Source of the DNA: Bacillota bacterium
GTDB lineage: Bacteria > Bacillota > DTU030
Direction: 5' to 3'
DNA length: 6,473 nt
Assembly: GCA_012841005.1 (NCBI GenBank)
Contig: DUVO01000253.1
Span: forward strand, 1-6,473
The first letter of the stretch is position 1, and every line of letters begins with the position of its first letter. Shown piece after piece: positions 1 to 5,917 of this stretch. The notes beneath the pieces were generated by a model. The model worked only from the letters and a program-made list of their open reading frames with translations. It was not told where the DNA came from and searched no databases. A program made the translations under genes and the position numbers.

Positions 1-1507
1 GTATCCAGGTGTACTTTGCCCCCGGATCACTGCCACCGGCGATGACCTGCCGGGCTCCTGTTTTGGGGTTAATAAGGTAAAACTGGATGTTGGTCAAAGG
101 CACATTGCTGGTGACCGCCAGCTCCACCGGGCCCGTCACCACCTGGTTTGGGCCAACCCCCTCCAGGAGCAGCCGGGACTGGGCCGTTATCTCTACCCCG
201 ACGGGAGGGCTGGTGTGGGTCTTTCCGGCCGGGTCCACCACCCGGACCAGGACTTCCTTCCTGCCCGCCTCCTCCGGACCCGGAAACCACCGGTAGCCGC
301 CATAGGGAATCTGGGCCAGGACCTTCTCCTGCCCCGTCCGGGGATCCCGGAGAATAAATTCCGTCCGACTGACGGGGAAGTTCCGGGAAGCCAGGAGGGT
401 GACCGGTTTGGTGATGGTATCGCCGTCCCCCACCCCCCGCAGCCCCAGTTTTGGTTCCGTCGCAACAGGGGCGGTAACGGCCTGGCCGAGATAGGCTTGT
501 CCCGCCTGATCATAGGCCGTCACCCGGAAGGAAACAGTGCCGTTGTCCTCCAGCATGGGGGTCCAGGAGAAGGTGCCGTAGGGGTCCACCTCATCGGAAA
601 CAAACACCTTCCCTGCATCCTGATTCACAATCTCATACCTGACATAGGCCGGGGCAAAATTGAGTTCCGCCCCCAGGGCAACGGTATCTTTGAGCAATTC
701 ACCGGGGGTCAACCCCGTCAGGGAAACCCGGGGTTCAAGGGCCACCTGTACCCCCAGGGCGGTACCGGCCAGGAAACGCCCCGCCCCGTCATAGACAGCG
801 GCCACCAGAACCCGCTCCCCCTCTTCCTCCAGAACCGGCAGCCACTGGTAGGAAGCGGTGGGATTATGGCCCCGGGCCACAACCCGGCCCCGTCCCGTTT
901 CCGGATCCAACAGCAGGTATCTGATTTCAGCAGCTCCGGCCGGCACTCCCCCGGGGAAAACCGTTTCCAACCGGGTGGTACCGGTAATCACCTGTCCCGG
1001 TTGCACCGAGGCTATTTCCAGGCTGTAGAAGGGAGTTAAGGCAGCCCCCTGGCTGGAGTCAACTACAACTGTCCGGCTGGCTTCCTCCCAATCCACCGCG
1101 ACCCCCAGGGCATTGCTGACCAAACGGACCGGGACAAAGGTACGGCCGTCCAGGATCCGGGGAGCCACATCGCTCAAGCCGTAAACCCTTTCCCCTTCCC
1201 GGTTATACACCACCAGGCGGCTGTCGATGCGCAGCAGAACTCCCCGGCCGCCCTTAGTGATATGTACCGTCCTGCTTTCTTCATCCCAGTCGACCTGGGC
1301 CCCCAATTCCTCCATGACCAGGCGCACCGGAACCAGGGTCCTGCCCCCTTCCAGCAGGGGCCGCGGTTCGGCCTCGATTGAACGGCCGTCTATCACCAGC
1401 TTTAGTTCCCCTGCCCTTACTCCCCGGGGGAGAGAACACTGGAAAAGAAAGAAGACCAGCAGAAAGATAACCAAAGGCCTCCAACTGGTTTTTAACCTTA
1501 AGTGCAT
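1..1507 (-). CDS. Secreted stalk-domain (copper amine oxidase N-like) protein with Ig-like repeats, C-terminus outside window
   Basis: I do not recognise a specific named gene. About 502 residues are visible from the ATG at 1507, which follows AGGAGG (1515-1520) by 7 nt; the frame is open to the window edge. A signal peptide is clear: basic MHLRLK, a hydrophobic stretch (about residues 12-22) and a likely cleavage site VRA|GE after residue 32. C24 is not in a good lipobox, so this is not an obvious lipoprotein. Residues ~35-84 and ~90-150 are two copper-amine-oxidase-N-type units, each with the hallmark GRT(L/F)VPVRLV...LG..VDW(D/E)E.SRTV. From residue ~163 come Ig-like repeats, beginning near 163, 263, 356 and 447 (the last incomplete). 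Each has a PGQ-like turn, a D/NP.TG hairpin and a Y/F-x-W-x-P motif, like bacterial Ig domains with a 'PYxWxW' strand. It probably acts outside the cell, anchored or wall-bound. A C-terminal catalytic domain such as a wall hydrolase may lie off the window, but that is a guess. Confidence 0.88.
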   Translation of the reverse strand, partial: MHLRLKTSWRPLVIFLLVFFLFQCSLPRGVRAGELKLVIDGRSIEAEPRPLLEGGRTLVPVRLVMEELGAQVDWDEESRTVHITKGGRGVLLRIDSRLVVYNREGERVYGLSDVAPRILDGRTFVPVRLVSNALGVAVDWEEASRTVVVDSSQGAALTPFYSLEIASVQPGQVITGTTRLETVFPGGVPAGAAEIRYLLLDPETGRGRVVARGHNPTASYQWLPVLEEEGERVLVAAVYDGAGRFLAGTALGVQVALEPRVSLTGLTPGELLKDTVALGAELNFAPAYVRYEIVNQDAGKVFVSDEVDPYGTFSWTPMLEDNGTVSFRVTAYDQAGQAYLGQAVTAPVATEPKLGLRGVGDGDTITKPVTLLASRNFPVSRTEFILRDPRTGQEKVLAQIPYGGYRWFPGPEEAGRKEVLVRVVDPAGKTHTSPPVGVEITAQSRLLLEGVGPNQVVTGPVELAVTSNVPLTNIQFYLINPKTGARQVIAGGSDPGAKYTWI

Positions 1508-1626
1508 TCTCACTCCTCCTTTTTACCTTTATTAATTGCCGCTGGCTAGCATGGTAGACGAGGTTGATGACCGGAAATGCTTTCCAGATCGCCTGTCCCT
1601 TCCCCAGAGGTAAGAATTAAACCGCC

Positions 1627-1640
1627 CTTTACCAGTAAAG
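1627..1640. repeat. 14-bp inverted repeat CTTTAC-CA-GTAAAG
   Basis: The arms CTTTAC and GTAAAG are perfectly complementary around a 2-bp centre. The site lies about 120 bp upstream of the leftward gene's start codon. It could be a dimeric operator for that gene, but no regulator family can be named, and a palindrome this short can arise by chance in A+T-rich DNA. Confidence 0.35.
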
Positions 1641-1823
1641 TGTTCAAGTTAACCACCCCTTCTAAATTTGACCACATCCCCGTCTCTAATACCAATTCCA
1701 ACCACATGCCACTGCCCGTAAATAAGTAGGTTGGATTTTTCTTAAACTACTCGTATACCACTACCATCATACCATCCTTTAGTTCTCCTTACCAGCAGAA
1801 AAAGTCAGGCTAAAAACCACCAC

Positions 1824-1852
1824 GGCAATCTTTTGCCTGCAAGTATTTGCAG
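1824..1852. promoter_or_regulatory. Tandem inverted repeats GGCAA-N4-TTGCC and CTGCAA-N4-TTGCAG, candidate activator binding sites
   Basis: Two perfect inverted repeats abut and share one base: GGCAATCTTTTGCC at 1824-1837 and CTGCAAGTATTTGCAG at 1837-1852. Both have the core GCAA-N4-TTGC and their centres are 14 bp apart. Measured from the predicted sigma-54 start (~1959) the centres lie near -128 and -114. That is the normal position of upstream activating sequences for sigma-54 enhancer-binding proteins, which bind as dimers to paired palindromes. A role in activating leucine dehydrogenase transcription is inferred. The regulator is not in this window. Confidence 0.6.
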
Positions 1853-1931
1853 TATCCTAACTTTTGCACTTTCCCCTGCCCTCCCTGACCCGGAACATGC
1901 CTGTTAATTGCGGCATTATTGGGAAATTTGT

Positions 1932-1948
1932 TTGGTATGAATCTTGCG
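1932..1948 (+). promoter_or_regulatory. Predicted sigma-54 (-24/-12) promoter of leucine dehydrogenase
   Basis: The sequence TTGGTATGAATCTTGCG matches the consensus YTGGCACG-N4-TTGCW at 10 of 13 specified positions. It has both invariant doublets, GG at 1934-1935 and GC at 1946-1947, with the required 10 bases between them. Transcription would start near 1959, giving a ~32-nt leader ahead of the ATG at 1991. A sigma-A alternative (TTGTTT 1928-1933, 17 bp, TATATA 1951-1956) has a poor -35 element. The Bacillus subtilis bkd operon, which includes leucine dehydrogenase, is known to be sigma-54 (SigL) dependent, which makes this reading more plausible. Confidence 0.62.
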
Positions 1949-1977
1949 AATATATATGGCAAAGGTAAAAGAAAAGA

Positions 1978-1984
1978 AAGGGGG
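1978..1984 (+). promoter_or_regulatory. Ribosome binding site deciding the leucine dehydrogenase start
   Basis: AAGGGGG lies 6 nt before the ATG at 1991. This favours the ATG over the in-frame TTG at 1919, which would add 24 residues unlike the family and would place the predicted promoter inside the coding region. Confidence 0.7.
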
Positions 1985-1990
1985 ATTCCG

Positions 1991-3055
1991 ATGGAATTAT
2001 TTCAGGATATGGTAAATCAGGAGCACGAACAGGTTGTGTTCTGTCACGACAAGGTATCGGGCCTCAAGACCATCATCGCCATCCACGACACGACCCTGGG
2101 CCCCGCCCTGGGCGGACTTCGCATCTGGCCCTATGCCTCAGAAGAAGAAGCCTTGTTCGATGTGTTACGGCTTTCCAGGGGGATGACTTACAAGAATGCC
2201 GCCATGGGTTTGAACCTGGGGGGCGGCAAGGCAGTGATTATCGCCGACCCCAAAAAAGATAAAACAGAAGAACTCTTCCGGGCCTTCGGTCAATTCGTCC
2301 ACACCCTGGGAGGCCGGTACATTACCGCCGAAGACGTAGGCTCCAGCCTGGAAGATATGTCTATCATCAGAAGCGTTACCCCCTATGTGGGCGGCCTTCC
2401 CGAAACCAGTGGCGATCCCTCGATAAATACCGGCTATGGAGTCTTCCGGGGTATCCAGGCCGCTGCCATGCACAAGTTCGGCAGCAGCGATCTGGCCGGG
2501 AAAACAGTGGCCATCCAGGGGGCAGGCAAGGTAGGTACCTATCTCCTCTCCCACTTATTGGAAGCCGGGGCCAATGTCCTCATCACCGACATCTTCCCAG
2601 AGCGGGTAGAGGCGGCAGTGAAGATGGGGGCCAAGGCCGTAGAGCCGGGGGAAATCTTCAGGGTCGAGTGCGACATCTTTGCCCCCTGCGCCCTGGGTGG
2701 AATCCTCAATGACGAAAGTATTCCCCAGCTCAAGGCAAAGATTGTCGCCGGTTCCGCCAATAACCAGCTCCTGGAACCGCGCCACGGTAAAGCCCTGGCT
2801 GAGCGGGGTATCCTCTATGCCCCTGACTTTATCGTCAACGGCGGCGGTGTCATCAATGTGGCACAGGAATTCGAGCCGGGCGGCTACAGCCCGGAAAAAG
2901 CCAGGGCCAAGGCAGGAAAAATTTATGACATCCTCCTGCACATCTTCGCCCTGGCTGAAGAAAAGGGCATCGAACCCCACGAAGCGGCAGACCTGTATGC
3001 AGAGGAACGAATCAGGAAGGCGCTGGAACAAAAGCGGCTGTATCTTCCCTGTTAA
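1991..3055 (+). CDS. bcd: Leucine dehydrogenase (branched-chain amino acid dehydrogenase)
   Basis: This cytosolic NAD-dependent enzyme reversibly deaminates leucine, valine and isoleucine to their 2-oxo acids plus ammonia. It has 354 residues from the ATG at 1991; Bacillus enzymes have about 364. The sequence aligns with the Lysinibacillus sphaericus enzyme as I recall it almost throughout. The catalytic-domain motif HDTTLGPALGG is at residues 32-42, the glycine-rich GGGKAV at 77-82 supplies catalytic K80, with K68 upstream, and AEDVG at 113-117 supplies catalytic D115. The Rossmann motif GAGKVG is at 177-182, with an acidic D200 at the end of the second strand, as expected for NAD preference. 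L40, A113, V287 and V290 match the residues that shape the leucine side-chain pocket (L40, A113, V291, V294 in L. sphaericus), which argues against phenylalanine or glutamate dehydrogenase. It is a single-gene unit with its own predicted sigma-54 promoter and terminator, and no bkd genes adjoin it in view. Confidence 0.95.
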   Translation: MELFQDMVNQEHEQVVFCHDKVSGLKTIIAIHDTTLGPALGGLRIWPYASEEEALFDVLRLSRGMTYKNAAMGLNLGGGKAVIIADPKKDKTEELFRAFGQFVHTLGGRYITAEDVGSSLEDMSIIRSVTPYVGGLPETSGDPSINTGYGVFRGIQAAAMHKFGSSDLAGKTVAIQGAGKVGTYLLSHLLEAGANVLITDIFPERVEAAVKMGAKAVEPGEIFRVECDIFAPCALGGILNDESIPQLKAKIVAGSANNQLLEPRHGKALAERGILYAPDFIVNGGGVINVAQEFEPGGYSPEKARAKAGKIYDILLHIFALAEEKGIEPHEAADLYAEERIRKALEQKRLYLPC

Positions 3056-3064
3056 CACCACAGA

Positions 3065-3110
3065 GAGCCTCCCTGCAGCCTGGAGCCGGGGAGGCTCATA
3101 CTTTTCCTTT
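3065..3110 (+). terminator. Intrinsic terminator of leucine dehydrogenase
   Basis: A perfect 9-bp stem, GAGCCTCCC (3065-3073) and GGGAGGCTC (3089-3097), encloses a 15-nt loop and is followed by the T-rich stretch ATACTTTTCCTTT. It begins 10 nt after the stop codon. Read on the minus strand, the stem has no T-rich tail, so it should serve only the rightward gene and not the convergent one. Confidence 0.85.
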
Positions 3111-3155
3111 AAACCTGGATGAGGGATAAGGACCGGCAGATAGTCCCCAACCCCT

Positions 3156-4085
3156 CTATCGATCTAATACCACTACCGCCGAAGCACCTGCCTGGGCAGG
3201 ATAGGACATTAAGACTGCGCCGGATAGGACAATCTCAACCTCCTGGCCGACTTCCAGGTCGCCAATCGTGGCGCCGGCCCCATTTCCTTCGGCCCCGATG
3301 GTTATCCCGGTATCATCAGTAAGGGTGACCCAGGTCAGGCTCGGCTCTCCATTGGCCATTGGTTCCCCCTCTACCAGTATCTTCCCTTCCTCGACCTTGA
3401 TCTCGGTAATGGTACCTGTCAGTTTATTCTCTTCTCCTGCTGCTTCTTCCGGCAGCTCCTCTTCCTCGGGTGCTGCCTGTAGAACCAAATTAACCAGGCC
3501 GCTCTCCCGGGTCTGAACCTTTAAGCCCAAGACACTCACCAGGGCATCCTCAGAAATCAGCGTCCGTCCCCCAATGATCACTGGTGCCCTGGACATTTCC
3601 ACGGCAGCCTTACCTTCCTCCGGGGCTAGCTGTGCCACTTGGCTGCCGATTCCAAAGAGTGCCGTCCTGCCGGCCACCGTGGCAGAGACGGCCTGTGTGG
3701 CTTCATCCCATACCACGTTGCCGCCGGCGGCCTCAACTACAGCCCGCAAGGGAACCAGCAGGATTCCCTCTTCTGTGACAACCGGCCCTTGATCAGAGGT
3801 AATCTCCTCATTGTCGAAGGCAATGGTGACCCTTTCCGCCCATTTTACCTTGCCTTCAAGGACCGACTCCGGTAATATGCTTTCAGGCAGTGCCTCCACC
3901 GGAGCCCGGCCTTCCCCCGGTTTTGCCTCGCTGGGAATATGGGAAACCGGGGCATCGAGATCTGAAATTCCCACCTCCAAGGGGATTGGCTGCACCGGTT
4001 CCGCAGCTCCTGCCCCCACGGGAGTTGCTGTCGTTACCGCTGCTACTGTCAGGACAATACCCAGTGATTTCTTCCACTGCTTCAT
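3156..4085 (-). CDS. Secreted stalk-domain protein with C-terminal DUF3221/YobA-like domain
   Basis: It has 309 residues. The ATG at 4085 is chosen because GGAGG (4094-4098) precedes it by 8 nt; an in-frame TTG five codons upstream overlaps this site. The N-terminus MKQWKK, a hydrophobic run (residues 8-20) and a small-residue site ending GAGAA (about residue 28) form a signal peptide. A proline- and glutamate-rich stretch follows to ~78. Residues ~84-137 and ~144-203 resemble the two copper-amine-oxidase-N units (LLVPLRAVVEAAGGNVVWDEATQAV; RTLISEDALVSVLGL). An acidic linker (206-220) leads to a small beta-rich domain at 222-309: LTGTITEI...GKILVEG, WVTLTDDTGI, GDLEVGQEVEIVLSGAVLMSYPAQAGA. 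That last motif resembles DUF3221/YobA proteins. The function is unknown; it is probably an extracytoplasmic binding or sensing protein. The gene is convergent with leucine dehydrogenase and separated from gpsA by a terminator, so it is probably monocistronic. Confidence 0.9.
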   Translation of the reverse strand: MKQWKKSLGIVLTVAAVTTATPVGAGAAEPVQPIPLEVGISDLDAPVSHIPSEAKPGEGRAPVEALPESILPESVLEGKVKWAERVTIAFDNEEITSDQGPVVTEEGILLVPLRAVVEAAGGNVVWDEATQAVSATVAGRTALFGIGSQVAQLAPEEGKAAVEMSRAPVIIGGRTLISEDALVSVLGLKVQTRESGLVNLVLQAAPEEEELPEEAAGEENKLTGTITEIKVEEGKILVEGEPMANGEPSLTWVTLTDDTGITIGAEGNGAGATIGDLEVGQEVEIVLSGAVLMSYPAQAGASAVVVLDR

Positions 4086-4125
4086 AAATAGCACCTCCAA
4101 GGTTTTCTTGTTTTCTTATGACGGG

Positions 4126-4131
4126 AGTATA
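4126..4131 (-). promoter_or_regulatory. Possible -10 element for the stalk/DUF3221-like gene
   Basis: TATACT on the minus strand differs from TATAAT at one position and would start transcription near 4119, giving a ~34-nt leader. No good -35 hexamer is seen at 16-18 bp (CGGTTT at 17 bp), so this is a weak call. A separate promoter is expected because gpsA terminates just upstream. Confidence 0.3.
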
Positions 4132-4175
4132 ACCATTTTTGTTCCCGCAAACCGGCAGGGCTCCCACCTTCTGCC

Positions 4176-4217
4176 AAAAGGAAAAGGACAAGGGAACCTT
4201 CCCTCGTCCTTCCTTTT
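4176..4217 (-). terminator. Long hairpin terminator after gpsA
   Basis: The arms AAGGACAAGGGAA (4184-4196) and TTCCCTCGTCCTT (4199-4211) pair over 13 bp with one G-U wobble when read on the minus strand. An outer AAAAGG/CCTTTT pairing (4176-4181 with 4212-4217) can extend it after a 2-nt bulge. The minus-strand 3' side continues TTCCTTTT, giving a T-rich tail. It lies about 20 nt after the gpsA stop and should isolate gpsA from the next leftward gene. Confidence 0.75.
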
Positions 4218-4238
4218 CCCGGGTTATAGGCCGGCTGC

Positions 4239-5291
4239 TCATCTAATTCTATTATATGCTGCTTCTATTATCCCATGATCCGGTTCTTCCACCAATTCAT
4301 TAATGCCCTCCCGCTCCATCAGGTTTTTCACCGCTTCACCCGGTGATAAACCGGCAAATAACACCTGGTAGGTCTGGGCGGTGATGGGCATTTCCACATC
4401 ATACTTCTGGGACAACTGATACGCCGCTTTGGTAGTTCTGACCCCCTCCACCACCATCTGGACTGCCTGCAAAGCCTCCGGCAGGGACTTTCCCCGGCCA
4501 ATTTCCAACCCTGCCCGCCGGTTACGGCTATGCTCACTGGTACAGGTGACGATTAAATCCCCAACCCCCGCCAGGCCGCCAAAGGTGAGGGGATTGGCCC
4601 CCATTTTCATTCCCAAACGAATAATCTCCGCCAAACCCCTGGTCATCAGGGCTGCCCTGGTGTTGTCGCCAAAGCCGTAGCCGGCGGCAATACCTGTACC
4701 CAGGGCAATAGTGTTTTTGAGAGCACCACCCAGTTCCACGCCAACGATATCCCGGTTTGTATAAACCCGGAAGGTGGTGGTTATGAATATCTCCTGCACA
4801 TACTGGGCCGCCGGGAGATGGGGTGAAGCGGCAACCACGGTGGTGGGCAAATTGAGGCCAACCTCTTCGGCGTGACTGGGGCCGGACAGGGCGACATAAC
4901 GCCGCAGGTTCCCCTCCCCGGTTTCCTGTAAAAAGACTTCCGACAGGCGGCAAAGGGTATCGACTTCAATCCCCTTGGCCGCATTTACCAGCAGCGCCCC
5001 TGGAGGAACCTGCCCCCAGGTGTCGGCCAATACACCGCGAAAAGCATGGGAAGGAACAGCATACACCACCAGTTCACAATCGGGCAAAACCGCCTCTGCC
5101 CTGGTGCCGACCTGCAACCCCGGGGGAAACAACACCCCGGGGAGATACTGCTTGTTTTCCCGCTCCCTTTCCATGGCCCGGGCCTGTTCCAGCCGCCGGG
5201 TCCAAAGGGCAACCTTATGTCCCTTTCGAGCCAATTGCACCGCCAGGGCCGTTCCCCAGCTGCCAGCCCCTAATACAACTATTCTTGCCAT
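4239..5291 (-). CDS. gpsA: Glycerol-3-phosphate dehydrogenase [NAD(P)+]
   Basis: This cytosolic enzyme reduces dihydroxyacetone phosphate to sn-glycerol-3-phosphate, the backbone for phospholipid synthesis. It has 350 residues, slightly longer than the usual ~330-345. The start is the ATG at 5291, because AGGAGG (5298-5303) lies 6 nt upstream and the Rossmann fold begins at once. The nucleotide-binding motif GAGSWGTA is at residues 8-15. VPSHAF is at 79-84 and NAAKGIE, with catalytic K106, at 103-109. SGPSHAEEV is at 136-144 and GGALKN, with catalytic K192, at 188-193, followed by [16 protein letters not shown] at 204-219. All hallmark residues are present and the reading frame is intact. It is the last gene of a leftward cluster, 106 bp after the DUF523 gene. 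The usual partner plsY is not seen, so upstream gene order here differs from many Firmicutes. Confidence 0.97.
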   Translation of the reverse strand: MARIVVLGAGSWGTALAVQLARKGHKVALWTRRLEQARAMERERENKQYLPGVLFPPGLQVGTRAEAVLPDCELVVYAVPSHAFRGVLADTWGQVPPGALLVNAAKGIEVDTLCRLSEVFLQETGEGNLRRYVALSGPSHAEEVGLNLPTTVVAASPHLPAAQYVQEIFITTTFRVYTNRDIVGVELGGALKNTIALGTGIAAGYGFGDNTRAALMTRGLAEIIRLGMKMGANPLTFGGLAGVGDLIVTCTSEHSRNRRAGLEIGRGKSLPEALQAVQMVVEGVRTTKAAYQLSQKYDVEMPITAQTYQVLFAGLSPGEAVKNLMEREGINELVEEPDHGIIEAAYNRIR

Positions 5292-5375
5292 TACAGTCCT
5301 CCTTGTCTGATCCAATAGAAGCGACCACAGAAATAAAGAAACATATAGAAGAAAAGCGCCGTGCTTTAGGCATAT

Positions 5376-5397
5376 AAGGGGGGTCCCTGGCCCCCTT
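5376..5397 (-). terminator. G+C-rich hairpin right after the DUF523 stop codon, terminator or processing signal uncertain
   Basis: AAGGGGG (5376-5382) and CCCCCTT (5391-5397) form a 7-bp stem with an 8-nt loop, starting at the base next to the stop codon. On the minus strand the following bases are ATATGCC, not T-rich. It is therefore a poor intrinsic terminator. It may attenuate or stabilise the transcript between this gene and gpsA. Confidence 0.35.
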
Positions 5398-5874
5398 CTA
5401 CATATTCAGCAATTGATCTAATAGTACCGAATCGATATCCTCTTCGGAATAAACGGTGATCCCATTCTTTGCCAGCAGGGCGGTAGCCACTCCGGTCCCG
5501 GGACGAAGTCTCCCACTATGGCTGCCATCGTAGATTTCTTTGCTGCCGCAGGAGGGGCTGCGGGCCTTGAGGATGGCTGCCGGTGTTCTAAGTTTTTGGG
5601 CCAGGTATACCACTTCCTCTGCGCCCCTGAGAAATTGCTCAGTGAAATCGTCACCCTGCACCGATACCACTCTAGCCTTTCCTGCCAGCACATCACACCC
5701 TGTCCCACCCTTAATTTCTGCCGGCGGCCGGGGAGTGGGCAGGCCTCCCAGCTGCTCCGGACAAACAGGAATAGCCTTCCCCTGCTGAAATAGTTCCAGC
5801 AGGTCCCGGTGACAGCGGGTGCCCCCGTCATAACAGGTATGAAGACCGAGCAAGCAGGCGCTGACCAAAAGCAC
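5398..5874 (-). CDS. DUF523 family cysteine-motif protein
   Basis: This is a 158-residue protein of the DUF523 family, whose biochemical role is not established to my knowledge. The GTG at 5874 is chosen as start because GGAGG (5883-5887) lies 8 nt upstream and the protein then opens directly with the family's N-terminal motif LLVSACLLG. Family signatures are intact: SACLLG with C7, C14-Y-D-G (14-17), C21, [14 protein letters not shown] (36-49, with C38), G-C-D (59-61), a [14 protein letters not shown] segment (74-87) and [11 protein letters not shown] (101-111, with C109). The set of conserved cysteines suggests metal or cluster binding, or thiol chemistry, but this is inference. An alternative ATG at 5925 would add 17 residues and overlap the preceding gene's stop; GGAAGG lies 9 nt before it. 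The gene lies between the broken cysteine-rich gene and gpsA in the same direction. Confidence 0.9.
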   Translation of the reverse strand: MLLVSACLLGLHTCYDGGTRCHRDLLELFQQGKAIPVCPEQLGGLPTPRPPAEIKGGTGCDVLAGKARVVSVQGDDFTEQFLRGAEEVVYLAQKLRTPAAILKARSPSCGSKEIYDGSHSGRLRPGTGVATALLAKNGITVYSEEDIDSVLLDQLLNM

Positions 5875-5880
5875 AGCACT

Positions 5881-5887
5881 CACCTCC
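5881..5887 (-). promoter_or_regulatory. Ribosome binding site deciding the DUF523 start
   Basis: GGAGGTG on the minus strand stands 7 nt from its end to the GTG at 5874 (8 nt from the GGAGG core). It is a stronger match than the GGAAGG before the alternative ATG at 5925. Confidence 0.65.
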
Positions 5888-5917
5888 AATTGAGGGCCAA
5901 AGGGAATTTTCCCTTTC

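Larger units (their letters stand above)
1508..1990. other. Divergent intergenic region, about 480 bp, non-coding
   Basis: No convincing coding sequence is visible on either strand; the region is A+T-richer than its flanks. It separates the leftward stalk/Ig gene from the rightward leucine dehydrogenase. The right end holds the sigma-54-type promoter (1932-1948) and two tandem inverted repeats (1824-1852), listed separately. The left part holds a 14-bp inverted repeat (1627-1640). I could not find a convincing sigma-A promoter for the leftward gene: the best hexamer pairs are poor matches or badly spaced. Confidence 0.7.

Noticed and set aside
21..24. Lipoprotein lipobox around C24 of the stalk/Ig protein (codon near 1438)
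   Set aside because: The residues before the cysteine are L-F-Q, unlike the usual L-A/S-G/A. A VRA|GE signal peptidase I site fits better. The coordinates given are residue numbers.
215..1039. 274-codon open frame on the plus strand
   Set aside because: It is antisense to the secreted stalk/Ig gene, is low-complexity and rich in Gly, Pro and Arg, and has no recognisable motif. The minus frame shows clear domains.
1928..1956. Sigma-A promoter TTGTTT-17-TATATA for leucine dehydrogenase
   Set aside because: The -35 element matches poorly, whereas the overlapping sigma-54 elements match well and are backed by palindromes at the right distance. It cannot be fully excluded.
1919..1990. Upstream TTG start extending leucine dehydrogenase by 24 residues
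   Set aside because: The extra residues do not resemble the family N-terminus, the region contains the predicted promoter, and the ATG at 1991 has its own ribosome site.
1508..1990. Riboswitch or T-box leader before leucine dehydrogenase
   Set aside because: The predicted leader is only ~32 nt, and no conserved riboswitch or T-box elements are visible in the gap.
2555..3061. 168-codon minus-strand open frame across leucine dehydrogenase
   Set aside because: It is a shadow of the highly conserved plus-strand gene; no ribosome site or family motif supports it.
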